This document shows positions 50,695 through 59,905 of a stretch of 64,000 nucleotides of DNA, piece after piece. A model generated the notes under the pieces. The model searched no databases. It was not told the DNA's origin and saw only the letters and a list, made by a program, of their open reading frames with translations. Each line of letters opens with the position of its first letter. Positions within the stretch are counted from its first letter, which is position 1. The stretch is from Mesorhizobium sp. B2-1-8 (lineage in GTDB: Bacteria > Pseudomonadota > Alphaproteobacteria > Rhizobiales > Rhizobiaceae): NCBI RefSeq assembly GCF_006442545.2, contig NZ_CP083953.1, positions 310,001-374,000 on the forward strand. The letters are read 5' to 3'. A program made the translations under genes and the position numbers.

Positions 50695-51813
50695 ATGAAC
50701 TTTTCTCGACGAATGTCACCTGCAACGGACAGTCAAGTCGATGCCCTCGTTCGGTTCGAGGATGTGAAGAAGTCCTACGATGGCATCAACTTCGTCGTTA
50801 AGGACTTGAACCTGACCGTCTTTCGCGGCGAGTTCCTGACCATGCTGGGGCCTTCGGGCTCCGGCAAGACCACGACCTTGATGATGCTGGGCGGCTTCGA
50901 GCAGCCGACGCTCGGTCATATCCTGCTCGACAACAGGCCAGTCGAGCGGCTGCCGCCGGAAAAGCGCAACATCGGCTTCGTGTTCCAGAACTACGCGCTG
51001 TTTCCGCACATGACGGTGGCGGAGAATGTCGCGTTCCCGCTGCGCTATCGCGGCAGTACAGGCGCTGCCGCCAAAGAAAAGGTGCGTCAGGCGCTTGGCC
51101 GCGTAAACCTTGAAACGCTGGGTGATCGACGCCCGGCACAGCTTTCCGGCGGCCAGCAGCAGCGCGTCGCATTGGCCCGCGCGCTGGTGTTCGAACCGTC
51201 GCTGGTGCTGATGGATGAACCGCTCGGTGCGCTCGACAAGCAGCTTCGCGAGCACATGCAGATCGAGATCAAGCAGCTCCAGACCTCACTCGGCATCACC
51301 ATGGTCTACGTCACGCACGACCAGTCCGAGGCGCTGACCATGTCGGACAGGATCGCGGTTTTCCATGACGGCCGCATCCAGCAGCTTGCCGATCCGGTGA
51401 CGCTCTACAACGAGCCGTCCAATCGTTTCGTGGCTTCCTTCATAGGCGAGAACAACACCTTGCCTTGCACCTTGGCCGGGCAGGAAGCCGGTCGCGCTGT
51501 GCTGCGCATGGCCGATGGGACGACGTTCAAGGCGGCGAATGGCAACCCGGCTGCCGGCGACGCACTCAGCCTATCGGTGCGGCCTGAAAATCTTTCGCTC
51601 GCCGGCGCCGCGACCGGTAGGGAGGTGAACCGCTTTTCCGGCACGGCGCGAGACGTATTCTTCCTTGGCGATCATATGCGGCTGTCGGTCGAGGCACTCG
51701 GCGGCCAGCTTGTCACCGCGCGTATCCCCGCCCGCCAGGGGCGGGCTTTCGCTCTCGGCGAAGAGGTGATGCTCGAATGCAGCGTCGCCGAATGCCGCTT
51801 GCTTAGGGGCTGA
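50695..51813 (+). CDS. ABC ATP-binding protein, PotA type
   Basis: A 372-residue ATPase. Walker A GPSGSGKTT, signature LSGGQQQRVALARALVFEPS, Walker B LVLMDEPLGALD, H-loop YVTHDQSEALTMSD. A C-terminal TOBE domain follows (SVRPENLSLA near residue 300). ATG 50695 follows GGAGGATAGC. It energises the permeases encoded directly downstream. Confidence 0.92.
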   Translation: MNFSRRMSPATDSQVDALVRFEDVKKSYDGINFVVKDLNLTVFRGEFLTMLGPSGSGKTTTLMMLGGFEQPTLGHILLDNRPVERLPPEKRNIGFVFQNYALFPHMTVAENVAFPLRYRGSTGAAAKEKVRQALGRVNLETLGDRRPAQLSGGQQQRVALARALVFEPSLVLMDEPLGALDKQLREHMQIEIKQLQTSLGITMVYVTHDQSEALTMSDRIAVFHDGRIQQLADPVTLYNEPSNRFVASFIGENNTLPCTLAGQEAGRAVLRMADGTTFKAANGNPAAGDALSLSVRPENLSLAGAATGREVNRFSGTARDVFFLGDHMRLSVEALGGQLVTARIPARQGRAFALGEEVMLECSVAECRLLRG

Positions 51814-51816
51814 GCC

Positions 51817-53049
51817 ATGACCGCCGTCGACACCGATCGCATCAACGTCTTCATGGCCGTGCGTCGTGCCGAACGTCCAGCCAGGCGCGCCGCTCTTACG
51901 CTGGCGCTGCCGCTTATTGCCTTTCTGGTCGTCGTCTTCGTCGCGCCGATTCTCTACCTGTTGGTGACGGCCGTCGGAAATCCGGAGACGCGCGAGGTAC
52001 TGCCGCAGACAATGGTCGCGCTTGAAAGCTGGGATGGTGCGGCCGCGCCGGACGAGGCGGTGTTTGCCGCCTTCGCAGCGGATCTCAAGATCGCCAAGAA
52101 CAACAGCACGGCTGCCCTGCTTGGCAAGCGCCTGAACTACGAGATATCCGGCATGCGTGGGCGCGTCCTCGCCGCCGCCCGCATGGTCGAGAAACTGGAC
52201 GTCGGTCCTTACAAGAAAAAGTTCGTCGAACTCGACAAGAACTGGCGATCGCCGGAAATCTGGTCGGTGATCAAGCGTAATTCTTCGGTGCTCACGCCCT
52301 ACTATCTGTTGACGGCCATTGACCTCAAGCAGGATCCGGATGGTTCGCTTGTGCGTGTCCAGGACGACCAGGCGATCTTCATCAACGTTTTGCTTCGCAC
52401 ACTCTTCGTCGCCGGGCTCGTGACCGCCTTCACGCTGCTTCTTGGCTATCCCGTCGCCTATGTGCTCACCATCGCGCCGAAGGCAATCGCCGGGGTCATG
52501 ATGCTGATGGTGCTGTTGCCGCTGTGGACGTCGCTGCTGGTTCGTACCACTGCCTGGGTGGTGCTGCTGCAATCGGACGGGGTTATCAACGATCTGCTGA
52601 TGGCGCTTCACCTGACCAGCGAGAAGGTGCAACTGATCTTTACGCGATTCGGCACGGTCACCGCCATGACCCACATCCAGCTGCCCTTCACAATCCTGCC
52701 GATCTATAGTGTGATGCGCTCGATCCCGACCACGCAGCTGCGCGCTGCCCGCTCGCTCGGCGCGCCGCCGCTTTCCGCATTCTGGCGTATCTATGCGCCG
52801 CAAACGCTGCCCGGCGTCGTTGCCGGCTGCCTGATGACCTTCATTCTTTCACTCGGCTATTACATCACGCCGGCGCTGGTTGGCGGTCCGCGGGACCAGA
52901 TGGTCTCCAACTTCATCTCGGTCTACATAAACCGGGATCTCAACTGGGGCCTGGCCGCCGGTCTCGGTGTGGTCCTGCTCGTCGTGACGCTCGCCATTTA
53001 CCTGTTGTTCCTGCGCCTCGTCGGCGCGGACAAGATCAAGCTGGGGTGA
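51817..53049 (+). CDS. ABC permease, PotB type, with large periplasmic insertion
   Basis: A 410-residue permease. The first span (LTLALPLIAFLVVVFVAPIL) is followed by an insertion of about 130 residues that is mostly hydrophilic and helical (ALLGKRLNYEISGMRGRVLA, YKKKFVELDKNWRSPEIW), before the usual PotB body with TTQLRAARSLGAPPLSAFWR as the EAA loop. PotB proteins usually have about 285 residues; the insertion is probably periplasmic and may help dock the binding protein. It starts 3 bases after the ATPase stop. Confidence 0.88.
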   Translation: MTAVDTDRINVFMAVRRAERPARRAALTLALPLIAFLVVVFVAPILYLLVTAVGNPETREVLPQTMVALESWDGAAAPDEAVFAAFAADLKIAKNNSTAALLGKRLNYEISGMRGRVLAAARMVEKLDVGPYKKKFVELDKNWRSPEIWSVIKRNSSVLTPYYLLTAIDLKQDPDGSLVRVQDDQAIFINVLLRTLFVAGLVTAFTLLLGYPVAYVLTIAPKAIAGVMMLMVLLPLWTSLLVRTTAWVVLLQSDGVINDLLMALHLTSEKVQLIFTRFGTVTAMTHIQLPFTILPIYSVMRSIPTTQLRAARSLGAPPLSAFWRIYAPQTLPGVVAGCLMTFILSLGYYITPALVGGPRDQMVSNFISVYINRDLNWGLAAGLGVVLLVVTLAIYLLFLRLVGADKIKLG

Positions 53050-53053
53050 CGCC

Positions 53054-53863
53054 ATGTGGCTGCCTTCCTACGCAACGCCGTCCGAACGCCTGATGCGCAC
53101 ACTCGTGGTGGCATTCGCCGTCGCGGTGCTATTGTTCCTGATTGCGCCGCTGTTCATCATCGTGCCGCTCTCCTTCTCCAAGGATCCTTTCTTCACCTTG
53201 CCGGTGCGGGAATATTCGTTGCGCTGGTATGCGGATTTCTTTGGCAACGCGCGGTGGATGAACGCCATATTCAACAGCGCGGTGGCGGCGGTGATGACCA
53301 CGATCCTGGCCACCACGCTCGGCACCTTGGCGGCACTCGGCATTTCGCGGCCCGATTTCCCGGCGCGGCGGCTGGTCATGGCATTGATAATTTCGCCGAT
53401 GATCGTGCCGATCGTCATCGTGGCTGTCGGCAGCTACCTCTTCTTCGGCCAGTTCGGCTTGACAAACACACGCACTGGCCTCGTCCTGGCGCATACGGCG
53501 CTGGCGACGCCGTTCGTCGTTATTACAGTGACAGCAACGTTGTCCACCTACGACACCAACCTTACTCGAGCGGCATTGAGCCTCGGCGCGTCGCCATTAT
53601 CGACCTTCTTCCGCGTCACTTTACCGAACATCATGCCGGGCGTGGTGTCAGGCGCGATCTTCGCCTTCGCGACCTCTTTCGATGAGGTGGTCGTTGCGCT
53701 GTTCATGACGGCCGCCGAGCAGCGTACTCTTCCGGTGCAGATGTTTTCGGGCATCCGCGACCAGATAAATCCGACCATCATGGCGGCCGCCACGCTGCTG
53801 CTTGCGCTGTCGATCATCCTGTTCATGATGCTGGCGCTGCTGACCCGGCGTCGGCTGAAGTAG
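53054..53863 (+). CDS. ABC permease, PotC type
   Basis: A 269-residue permease with six spans. LVVAFAVAVLLFLIAPLFII, YADFFGNARWMNAIFNSAVA, and the EAA loop LTRAALSLGASPLSTFFRVT are typical PotC features. It follows the first permease by 4 bases and closes the operon, converging with a LysR gene. Confidence 0.9.
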   Translation: MWLPSYATPSERLMRTLVVAFAVAVLLFLIAPLFIIVPLSFSKDPFFTLPVREYSLRWYADFFGNARWMNAIFNSAVAAVMTTILATTLGTLAALGISRPDFPARRLVMALIISPMIVPIVIVAVGSYLFFGQFGLTNTRTGLVLAHTALATPFVVITVTATLSTYDTNLTRAALSLGASPLSTFFRVTLPNIMPGVVSGAIFAFATSFDEVVVALFMTAAEQRTLPVQMFSGIRDQINPTIMAAATLLLALSIILFMMLALLTRRRLK

Positions 53864-53910
53864 TTGGCTTGCCGCTCCTTCGGTCTCGAGCCGAGAAAGC
53901 AGTTCTCAAC

Positions 53911-54798
53911 CTATGTCGCAACGCCTTGGCCGGCGACGAACATGTCGGCAAAACGGGCTGCAAAACTCTGCGCCACGGCCGAACGCTTGCGATCGGGGCT
54001 GACATAAATGCCGACCACGACATCGGCGAGCCGGGGAAGATGGTTCGACGGCTCGATGATCCGAAGCTTGTCCGGAATGATCCGGCGCGCCAGAACCGTC
54101 ACGCCGAAGTCCGCGCCCACGGCAGCCTCCAGGCCGGCGAGGCTTGGGCTTGTGTACACGATCTCAAAATTGCGTCCGTCACGCTGCAGCGCGGTCAGCA
54201 TGTTGCGGCGGTAGAGGCATCCTTCCGGGTAGCAAACGATGCGCAGCTCATCCTGTGTTCCCCCATCCTCCGGTTGATGGGCGGATTGCGCTCCGGCGAC
54301 CCAGGCCAGCGTTTCCTTCCAGGTCATGAACGCGCCTTCGGCAGGCCCATCGGGGGTCATCGCCACGACGATGTCGAAGAGACCGTTGCGCAGGCCTTGC
54401 AGCAGGTTGTGCGACAGGTCGCAGACGACGTCGAAGGTGAGGTCGCCGCCGTCGCGCGCCAGGCTGGCCATCAGCTTGGGCAAGAAATGATCGGCGTAGT
54501 CATTGGGAATGCCGAGCCGTAGCCGGCCCTTGCTGTCACGTTTCGAGAGCTTCAGCATCATGTCGTCATTGAGCGTCAGGATTTGGCGTGCGTAGCCGGC
54601 AACGAGTTCGCCCTGTTCCGTGATCTGCGCGCCACCTTCCTTGGTGAAGAGCGAGACGCCAAGCAGATCTTGAAGCCGCCTCATCTGAAGGCTGATCGCC
54701 GGCTGCGTGCGGCCGAGTTTTTCGGCGGCCCGCGTGTAACCGCGCAGGTCGATGACGGTGATGAATGCGCGGAGAAGGTCGGTCGGGATGCTGCGCAT
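53911..54798 (-). CDS. LysR-family regulator of the creatine region
   Basis: A 295-residue LysR protein. Helix-turn-helix: IPTDLLRAFITVIDLRGYTR, then LGRTQPAISLQMRRLQDLLG. The effector domain has RLRLGIPNDYADHFLPKLMA and RIVCYPEGCLYRRNMLTALQ. It is closely related to the LysR at 58900 (shared GRTQPAISLQ, GLPNDYA-like and PEGCxYR runs). ATG 54798 follows GGAGCTTACC. It lies after the creatinase gene on the same strand, separated by a terminator. Confidence 0.9.
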   Translation of the reverse strand: MRSIPTDLLRAFITVIDLRGYTRAAEKLGRTQPAISLQMRRLQDLLGVSLFTKEGGAQITEQGELVAGYARQILTLNDDMMLKLSKRDSKGRLRLGIPNDYADHFLPKLMASLARDGGDLTFDVVCDLSHNLLQGLRNGLFDIVVAMTPDGPAEGAFMTWKETLAWVAGAQSAHQPEDGGTQDELRIVCYPEGCLYRRNMLTALQRDGRNFEIVYTSPSLAGLEAAVGADFGVTVLARRIIPDKLRIIEPSNHLPRLADVVVGIYVSPDRKRSAVAQSFAARFADMFVAGQGVAT

Positions 54799-54848
54799 GG
54801 TAAGCTCCACATTTGCCGATTAGATCACGCTGCTCCAAACAAACGCAA

Positions 54849-54876
54849 GCGGGCCTCCCTTTTCAGGAAGGCCCGC
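54849..54876 (-). terminator. Terminator behind the first creatinase gene
   Basis: GCGGGCCTCCCT pairs with AGGAAGGCCCGC (one mismatch) around TTTC. Read on the minus strand, it follows the creatinase stop (54899) and is followed by TTGCGTTTGTTT. It separates the creatinase from the LysR gene. Confidence 0.65.
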
Positions 54877-54898
54877 CAAGAGTCGTGGCAATCGGCGA

Positions 54899-56134
54899 TC
54901 ACGCCTTGACGATGTTGCGCTCAGGGCCGAACGGGAATTTGGTGATGTTTTCCGCCCCATCTTCCGTCATCACCAGAATGTCGTGTTCGCGATAGCCGCC
55001 GGCGCCCGGCAGGCCTTCGGGAATGGTCAGCATCGGTTCCATTGAGACGACCATGCCCGGTTGCAGCACGGTGTTGATGTCTTCGCGCAGTTCCACGCCG
55101 GCCTCGCGGCCGTAGTAATGCGACAGCACGCCGAAGGAGTGGCCATAGCCGAACGAGCGGTAGCCGAGCAGATTGTGGCTGCGGTAGATTTCGTTCAATT
55201 CCGTCGCCACGTCGCCGCAGCGTGCGCCGGGCTTCAGAAGTTCCAGGCCGCGACGGTGGACGTCGCAGTTGATCTCCCAGATGCGCAGGTGCTCGTCGCT
55301 GGCGTGGTCGAGGAACAGCGTGCGTTCGAGCGCGGTATAATAACCCGAAATCATCGGGAAGCAGTTGAGCGAGAGGATGTCGCCTTTTTGAACCTTGCGC
55401 GAGGTCACCGGGTTGTGTGCGCCGTCGGTGTTGATGCCCGACTGGAACCACACCCAGGTATCCATCAGTTCGGCATGCGGAAAGGTCTTGGCGATATGCC
55501 GGACCATGGACTGCGTGCCGGCCAGCGCGACCTCGTACTCGGGAACGTTCGCCCCGATGGCCTTGTAGATGGCGTCGCCGCCGATATCGGCGGTGCGCGC
55601 GCCTTCCTTGATTAGGGCGATTTCCTCTGCCGATTTGATGGTGCGCAGCCACATGGTCGGCGCACCAACGTCGACGAACTCGACGTCGGGGAAGGCGTCC
55701 TGCAGCAGCTTCCTGAATTCGAGGTTGACGTGGTCGAACTCGATGCCGATCCGCTTCACGCCGGGTAGCGTTTGCTGGAGGGCATAGAAATAGTTGTCAC
55801 GCTGCCAGTCGGTGTAGGTGATGTTGTCGCCGAAGGTGCGGCGCCAAGGCTGGCCAGCATCGATGCCCGCCGAGACGGACACCGCCTTTTCAGCAGTCAC
55901 CACGAAGGCGTAGCGGCGGCCGAAATAGCAGAACATGAAGTCCGAGAAGTAACAGATGTTGTGATACGAAGTGAGCACGGCTGCGTCGAGCTTCAGCTCG
56001 GCCAGAATGCGGCGAAGGCCGTCCTGGCGCCGGGTCATTTCACCAGCGCTGAAGGTCGGGACCGCCCTCTCGCCATTGTGCATTTTCTGCAGCCGCAACA
56101 GTTCGTTGGGCATCCCTTTGGCATAAACGTTCAT
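54899..56134 (-). CDS. Creatinase (first copy)
   Basis: A 411-residue creatine amidinohydrolase, which cleaves creatine to sarcosine and urea. VLTSYHNICYFSDFMFCYFG, GIDAGQPWRRTFGDNITYTD, WFQSGINTDGAHNPVTSRKV (catalytic His region), SLNCFPMISGYYTALERTLF, FGYGHSFGVLSHYYGREAGV and LPGAGGYREHDILVM match Pseudomonas creatinase nearly throughout. It is a metal-free relative of M24 aminopeptidases and works as a cytosolic dimer. ATG 56134 (MNVYAKG) follows GGAG by 7 bases. It is divergent from the second creatinase gene. Confidence 0.92.
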   Translation of the reverse strand: MNVYAKGMPNELLRLQKMHNGERAVPTFSAGEMTRRQDGLRRILAELKLDAAVLTSYHNICYFSDFMFCYFGRRYAFVVTAEKAVSVSAGIDAGQPWRRTFGDNITYTDWQRDNYFYALQQTLPGVKRIGIEFDHVNLEFRKLLQDAFPDVEFVDVGAPTMWLRTIKSAEEIALIKEGARTADIGGDAIYKAIGANVPEYEVALAGTQSMVRHIAKTFPHAELMDTWVWFQSGINTDGAHNPVTSRKVQKGDILSLNCFPMISGYYTALERTLFLDHASDEHLRIWEINCDVHRRGLELLKPGARCGDVATELNEIYRSHNLLGYRSFGYGHSFGVLSHYYGREAGVELREDINTVLQPGMVVSMEPMLTIPEGLPGAGGYREHDILVMTEDGAENITKFPFGPERNIVKA

Positions 56135-56367
56135 TTCATTGCTCCGCATCTAAGTGGGTTTCAGGTTGGAAGCGGACTATAGAAATTCGGCCGCGCCGCC
56201 GGAAATGAGAAGTCGATATCGAGGGATTAGCGTTCCTAATCGCTCGCCATCGCCCAAACGGCTGACGATCTCCATAACTTGCCGAAATGCAGGTATCAGG
56301 TGAATAAATTTTCCTGATGCGCGCGTCGATTGTAGCTTCCTTGCATCAACCTGCAAGGAGCCGCGCG

Positions 56368-57582
56368 ATGACCGATGACATGTTGCACGTTATGGCGTGG
56401 CACAATGGCGAAAAGGAGTATTCGCCGTTCTCGGAGGCCGAGATGAAACGCCGCCAAAACGACGTGCGCCGCTGGATGGCTGAGAACTCGGTCGATGCGG
56501 TGCTGTTCACCTCCTATCACTGCATCAATTACTACTCGGGCTGGCTGTACTGCTATTTCGGTCGCAAGTACGGCATGGTCATCGACCATGACAGCGCGAC
56601 GACCATTTCTGCCGGCATCGACGGCGGCCAGCCTTTCCGTCGCAGCTTCGGCGACAACATCACCTACACCGATTGGCGTCGCGACAATTTCTACAGCGCC
56701 CTGCGCCAGCTCGCCACTGGCGCCAGGCGGATCGGTATCGAGTTCGACCACGTCAACCTCGACTTCCGCCGTCAGCTCGAGGAGGCGCTGCCGGGCGTCG
56801 AGTTCGTCGACATCGCCCAACCGTCCATGTGGATGCGCTCCATCAAGTCGCTGGAAGAGCAAAAGCTGATCCGCGAGGGGGCGCACGTCTGCGATGTCGG
56901 CGGTGCCGCTTGCGTGGCTGCCGTGAAGGCCGGCGTGGCTGAGCACGAGGTGGCGATCGCGACGACAAATGCGATGATCCGCGAGATCGCAAAATCGCAC
57001 CCTTATGTCGAACTGATGGACACCTGGACCTGGTTTCAGTCCGGCATCAACACTGACGGCGCGCACAATCCGGTCACCAACCGCAGCGTCCAGTCAGGCG
57101 ATATCCTGTCGCTTAACACGTTCCCCATGATCTTCGGCTATTACACCGCGCTCGAACGGACGCTGTTCTGCGACCATGTCGACGACGCCAGCCTCGACAT
57201 TTGGCAGAAAAATGTCGCGGTTCACCGCCGCGGACTCGAATTGATCAAGCCCGGCGCGCGCTGCAAGGACATCGCGATCGAACTCAACGAAATGTACCGC
57301 GCGTGGGATCTGCTGAAATACCGCTCCTTCGGGTATGGCCATTCCTTCGGCGTGCTCTGCCACTATTATGGCCGCGAAGCAGGGGTGGAGCTGCGCGAAG
57401 ACATCGACACCGTGCTGCAACCCGGAATGGTTGTGTCGATGGAACCGATGGTGATGTTACCGCAAGGCATGCCTGGCGCTGGCGGCTATCGCGAGCACGA
57501 CATCCTGATCGTGAAGGAGGACGGCGCGGAAAACATCACCAAGTTCCCGTTTGGTCCGGACCATAATGTCATCAGGACCTGA
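56368..57582 (+). CDS. Creatinase (second copy)
   Basis: A 404-residue creatinase closely similar to the divergent copy: VLFTSYHCINYYSGWLYCYF, GIDGGQPFRRSFGDNITYTD, WTWFQSGINTDGAHNPVTNR, FGYGHSFGVLCHYYGREAGV and MPGAGGYREHDILIVKEDGA. The catalytic regions are conserved, but the substrate neighbourhood differs in places (for example GWLYCYF for DFMFCYF). It may act on a different guanidino compound. ATG 56368 follows CAAGGAG. The 230-base divergent region holds both promoters. Confidence 0.92.
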   Translation: MTDDMLHVMAWHNGEKEYSPFSEAEMKRRQNDVRRWMAENSVDAVLFTSYHCINYYSGWLYCYFGRKYGMVIDHDSATTISAGIDGGQPFRRSFGDNITYTDWRRDNFYSALRQLATGARRIGIEFDHVNLDFRRQLEEALPGVEFVDIAQPSMWMRSIKSLEEQKLIREGAHVCDVGGAACVAAVKAGVAEHEVAIATTNAMIREIAKSHPYVELMDTWTWFQSGINTDGAHNPVTNRSVQSGDILSLNTFPMIFGYYTALERTLFCDHVDDASLDIWQKNVAVHRRGLELIKPGARCKDIAIELNEMYRAWDLLKYRSFGYGHSFGVLCHYYGREAGVELREDIDTVLQPGMVVSMEPMVMLPQGMPGAGGYREHDILIVKEDGAENITKFPFGPDHNVIRT

Positions 57583-58022
57583 CGGGTGTGTTTTACATCC
57601 CGCACGATTGGAATCGAGGGACGTCGCAACACGCAAGCCGGCCAGACCCATCGAGGTCACCTGTTTATGGCCTCGCATGCGTGTTTGTCATTTACCTGAC
57701 AAGAGTGTTCATGTCCGACACCCTCGTGGAGCGCAAGGATGTCTCCTTGGCCCCACCAGGCGAAAATACTGACAAAGAGATAGCGCAGGCGCCACCGAAT
57801 TGGCCTTTTCCATACTGATTACACTTATCAAGCACCGGCCAGCGTCCATATTTTGATACAGCAACTGCCTGGCAGTATGACCTACCCATCTCTCGACGGC
57901 CGGCAGCGGCGGACATTGGTGAGCGCCCCCTACTGGCATGCAGAGGTATCTCCCAGCCTGCCTGCGGACACGGGGTCCTGGGTCAGAATCCCGATCGGCT
58001 ATCCAACTTGCTGGGTGCAAAC
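57583..58022. other. Intergenic region between creatinase and creatininase genes
   Basis: About 440 bases between two convergent genes; I see no supported gene, RNA or clear terminator. Confidence 0.4.
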
Positions 58023-58802
58023 TCAGCGCGGAAATTCGACCTGCAATGCCTTGACGATGCCGCTCACGCAAACGTCCAGCAAGATTTCGCCCTTCTCCTT
58101 CGAAGCTTCCTTGGGCGATGACAGCGTGCCGCTCGTCGGTGTCCATTCAGGCTTTGGCGGGTAGACATCATAGGGCGGAAAGGTCGCCGGCTCATGATCG
58201 ATGGCGCGCTCGAGATGAACGAGATTCGGATAGAGTGCCAACATCAGCGATGTTTCGAGCACGCCGCCGTGCTCCAAGTCCCAGCCGGCGAACCCGTTGG
58301 GATAAAGACGCGCGATCGTCGCCTTGTCGACGAAATCCCAATAGGACAGCACTACGATCTTCATGTCGCCAATGCCTGACCAGCGCAGTTCGCGCAGCGC
58401 CAGATCGATGCCCTCGACGATGAACCATGAGTTTTCAAAATGGCCGTTCATCAAACAGATATTGCGCACGCCATGGCGGGCGAACTCCTTGATGACATCG
58501 CGCAGTGCCGCGACCAGTGTAGCGCCATCCAGGCTGGTCGTGCCCGGCAAGTGATTGCCGCCACCCGATTTCTGATGCGACTTGTAGCCATAGGTGAAGG
58601 GCGGCGCGACCAGCGCTCCAATCTCTCCGGCGACGCGACGGGAGAATTCGACCGGTAACAGCACATCGACATGCATGGGCATGTGGTGGCCATGCTGTTC
58701 CATCGAACCGACAGGGAGGAGGATGGGCACCGAACCGCCACGAACCTTTCCGTCATAGTCCGGCCAAGGCAGCTCGGCGGCAAAAACAGTGGCATCCGGC
58801 AT
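58023..58802 (-). CDS. Creatininase (creatinine amidohydrolase)
   Basis: A 259-residue creatininase that interconverts creatinine and creatine. Metal ligands are in PVGSMEQHGHHMPMHVDVLL (Glu, His, Asp) and CLMNGHFENSWFIVEGIDLA (His, Glu). KSHQKSGGGNHLPGTTSLDG, YWDFVDKATIARLYPNGFAG, WDLEHGGVLETSLMLALYPN and EPATFPPYDVYPP match Pseudomonas creatininase closely. One active-site residue differs: GHFEN instead of the usual GHYEN. ATG 58802 follows GGAGAACGCC. It is divergent from a LysR gene (gap 58803-58899). Confidence 0.92.
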   Translation of the reverse strand: MPDATVFAAELPWPDYDGKVRGGSVPILLPVGSMEQHGHHMPMHVDVLLPVEFSRRVAGEIGALVAPPFTYGYKSHQKSGGGNHLPGTTSLDGATLVAALRDVIKEFARHGVRNICLMNGHFENSWFIVEGIDLALRELRWSGIGDMKIVVLSYWDFVDKATIARLYPNGFAGWDLEHGGVLETSLMLALYPNLVHLERAIDHEPATFPPYDVYPPKPEWTPTSGTLSSPKEASKEKGEILLDVCVSGIVKALQVEFPR

Positions 58803-58899
58803 GGCGTTCTCCAACTTCAGCTGTTGGATTGATGATTAGTTGCGATGCCCGTATATGAAAAATTGATATTCATCATCCTCGTATGAGAAATCCAAATCC

Positions 58900-59814
58900 A
58901 TGCGCAACATAGTCAATTTCCAGACGGACCTCTTGAGGACCTTCGTGTCGGTTATCGATCTCGGTGCCTACACCAAGGCCGGAGACGCGCTCGGGCGCAC
59001 CCAGCCCGCGATATCGCTCCAGATCCGCCGGCTAGAGGAACTGGTCGGCGCACAACTCATCAGGCAGGTCGGACGCACACTGCTTCTTACCAGCGAGGGG
59101 GAGATGCTGTTGAGTTACGCCCGCGAGATGCTGCGGCTCAACGATGAGGCCGCTTCCTATTTCAACCGGTCGAAGATAGCTGGCGTGTTGCGCATCGGCT
59201 TGCCGAACGACTACGCGGTCGCTTTCCTGCAGGGCGTGATCACCGAATATACCAGCCAGCATCCGGGCATCTCACTGGAAATCCATTGCGGTTGGAGTGC
59301 CGACATTCTCGATCGGCTGCGCGCCGACGAACTCGATCTGGCCGTAGCAATGGTAAACAATGAGCGTTCCCAATATCTGTCGCGGTCGTGGATCGAGCGG
59401 CCGATTTGGGCTGCCGCCGAATCCGCGCGCTTTGAGTTGGAAACCGGCGTGCCTTTGGCAGCGCACCCGGAAGGATGTGCCTATCGGGCGCGCATGATCC
59501 AGTCTCTGGATGCCGCCCAAATCCGTTGGCGGATTGCCTATACCGGATCCGGCATTGCCGGGCTCCAGAATGCCGTGGTGAACGGCTTTGGCGCCAGCGC
59601 GCTGACCCGCTACACAATGCTACCAGGGATGCGAGTGCTTGACGACAGTGACGGGTTCCCAGCACTCGCAGAAATCCGTGTCGGTTTGTTCTACAAGCAC
59701 CCCAGACTGTCCGACGCAGGTATCCGGCTGGTCAACCATATTGTCTCGCGTCTGGATGAAGCGGGTGTCTCCGGCGACCCCGTGCGCCGGCCAATCGAGC
59801 TGAACCGTCAATAA
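58900..59814 (+). CDS. LysR-family regulator beside the creatininase gene
   Basis: A 304-residue LysR protein. NFQTDLLRTFVSVIDLGAYT and LGRTQPAISLQIRRLEELVG form the helix-turn-helix; LRIGLPNDYAVAFLQGVITE and HPEGCAYRARMIQSLDAAQI are in the effector domain. It is a paralogue of the 53911 regulator. It stands between the divergent creatininase gene and the second importer operon (starts 59906) and is the natural activator of both. Confidence 0.9.
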   Translation: MRNIVNFQTDLLRTFVSVIDLGAYTKAGDALGRTQPAISLQIRRLEELVGAQLIRQVGRTLLLTSEGEMLLSYAREMLRLNDEAASYFNRSKIAGVLRIGLPNDYAVAFLQGVITEYTSQHPGISLEIHCGWSADILDRLRADELDLAVAMVNNERSQYLSRSWIERPIWAAAESARFELETGVPLAAHPEGCAYRARMIQSLDAAQIRWRIAYTGSGIAGLQNAVVNGFGASALTRYTMLPGMRVLDDSDGFPALAEIRVGLFYKHPRLSDAGIRLVNHIVSRLDEAGVSGDPVRRPIELNRQ

Positions 59815-59905
59815 GGTGTGCAAATGCATTTATTATTAGAATTAATTTTTCAAATGGATTGCCCCTTCATACCCTAGCTGAAACTACAAACCAAGGGGAA
59901 CAATC

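Noticed and set aside
58847..58895. AT-rich interrupted palindrome (ATGAA-N9-TTCAT) before the LysR gene at 58900
   Set aside because: Position would suit a LysR site for the creatininase promoter, but no second copy with matching spacing was found in the island, so it is not claimed.
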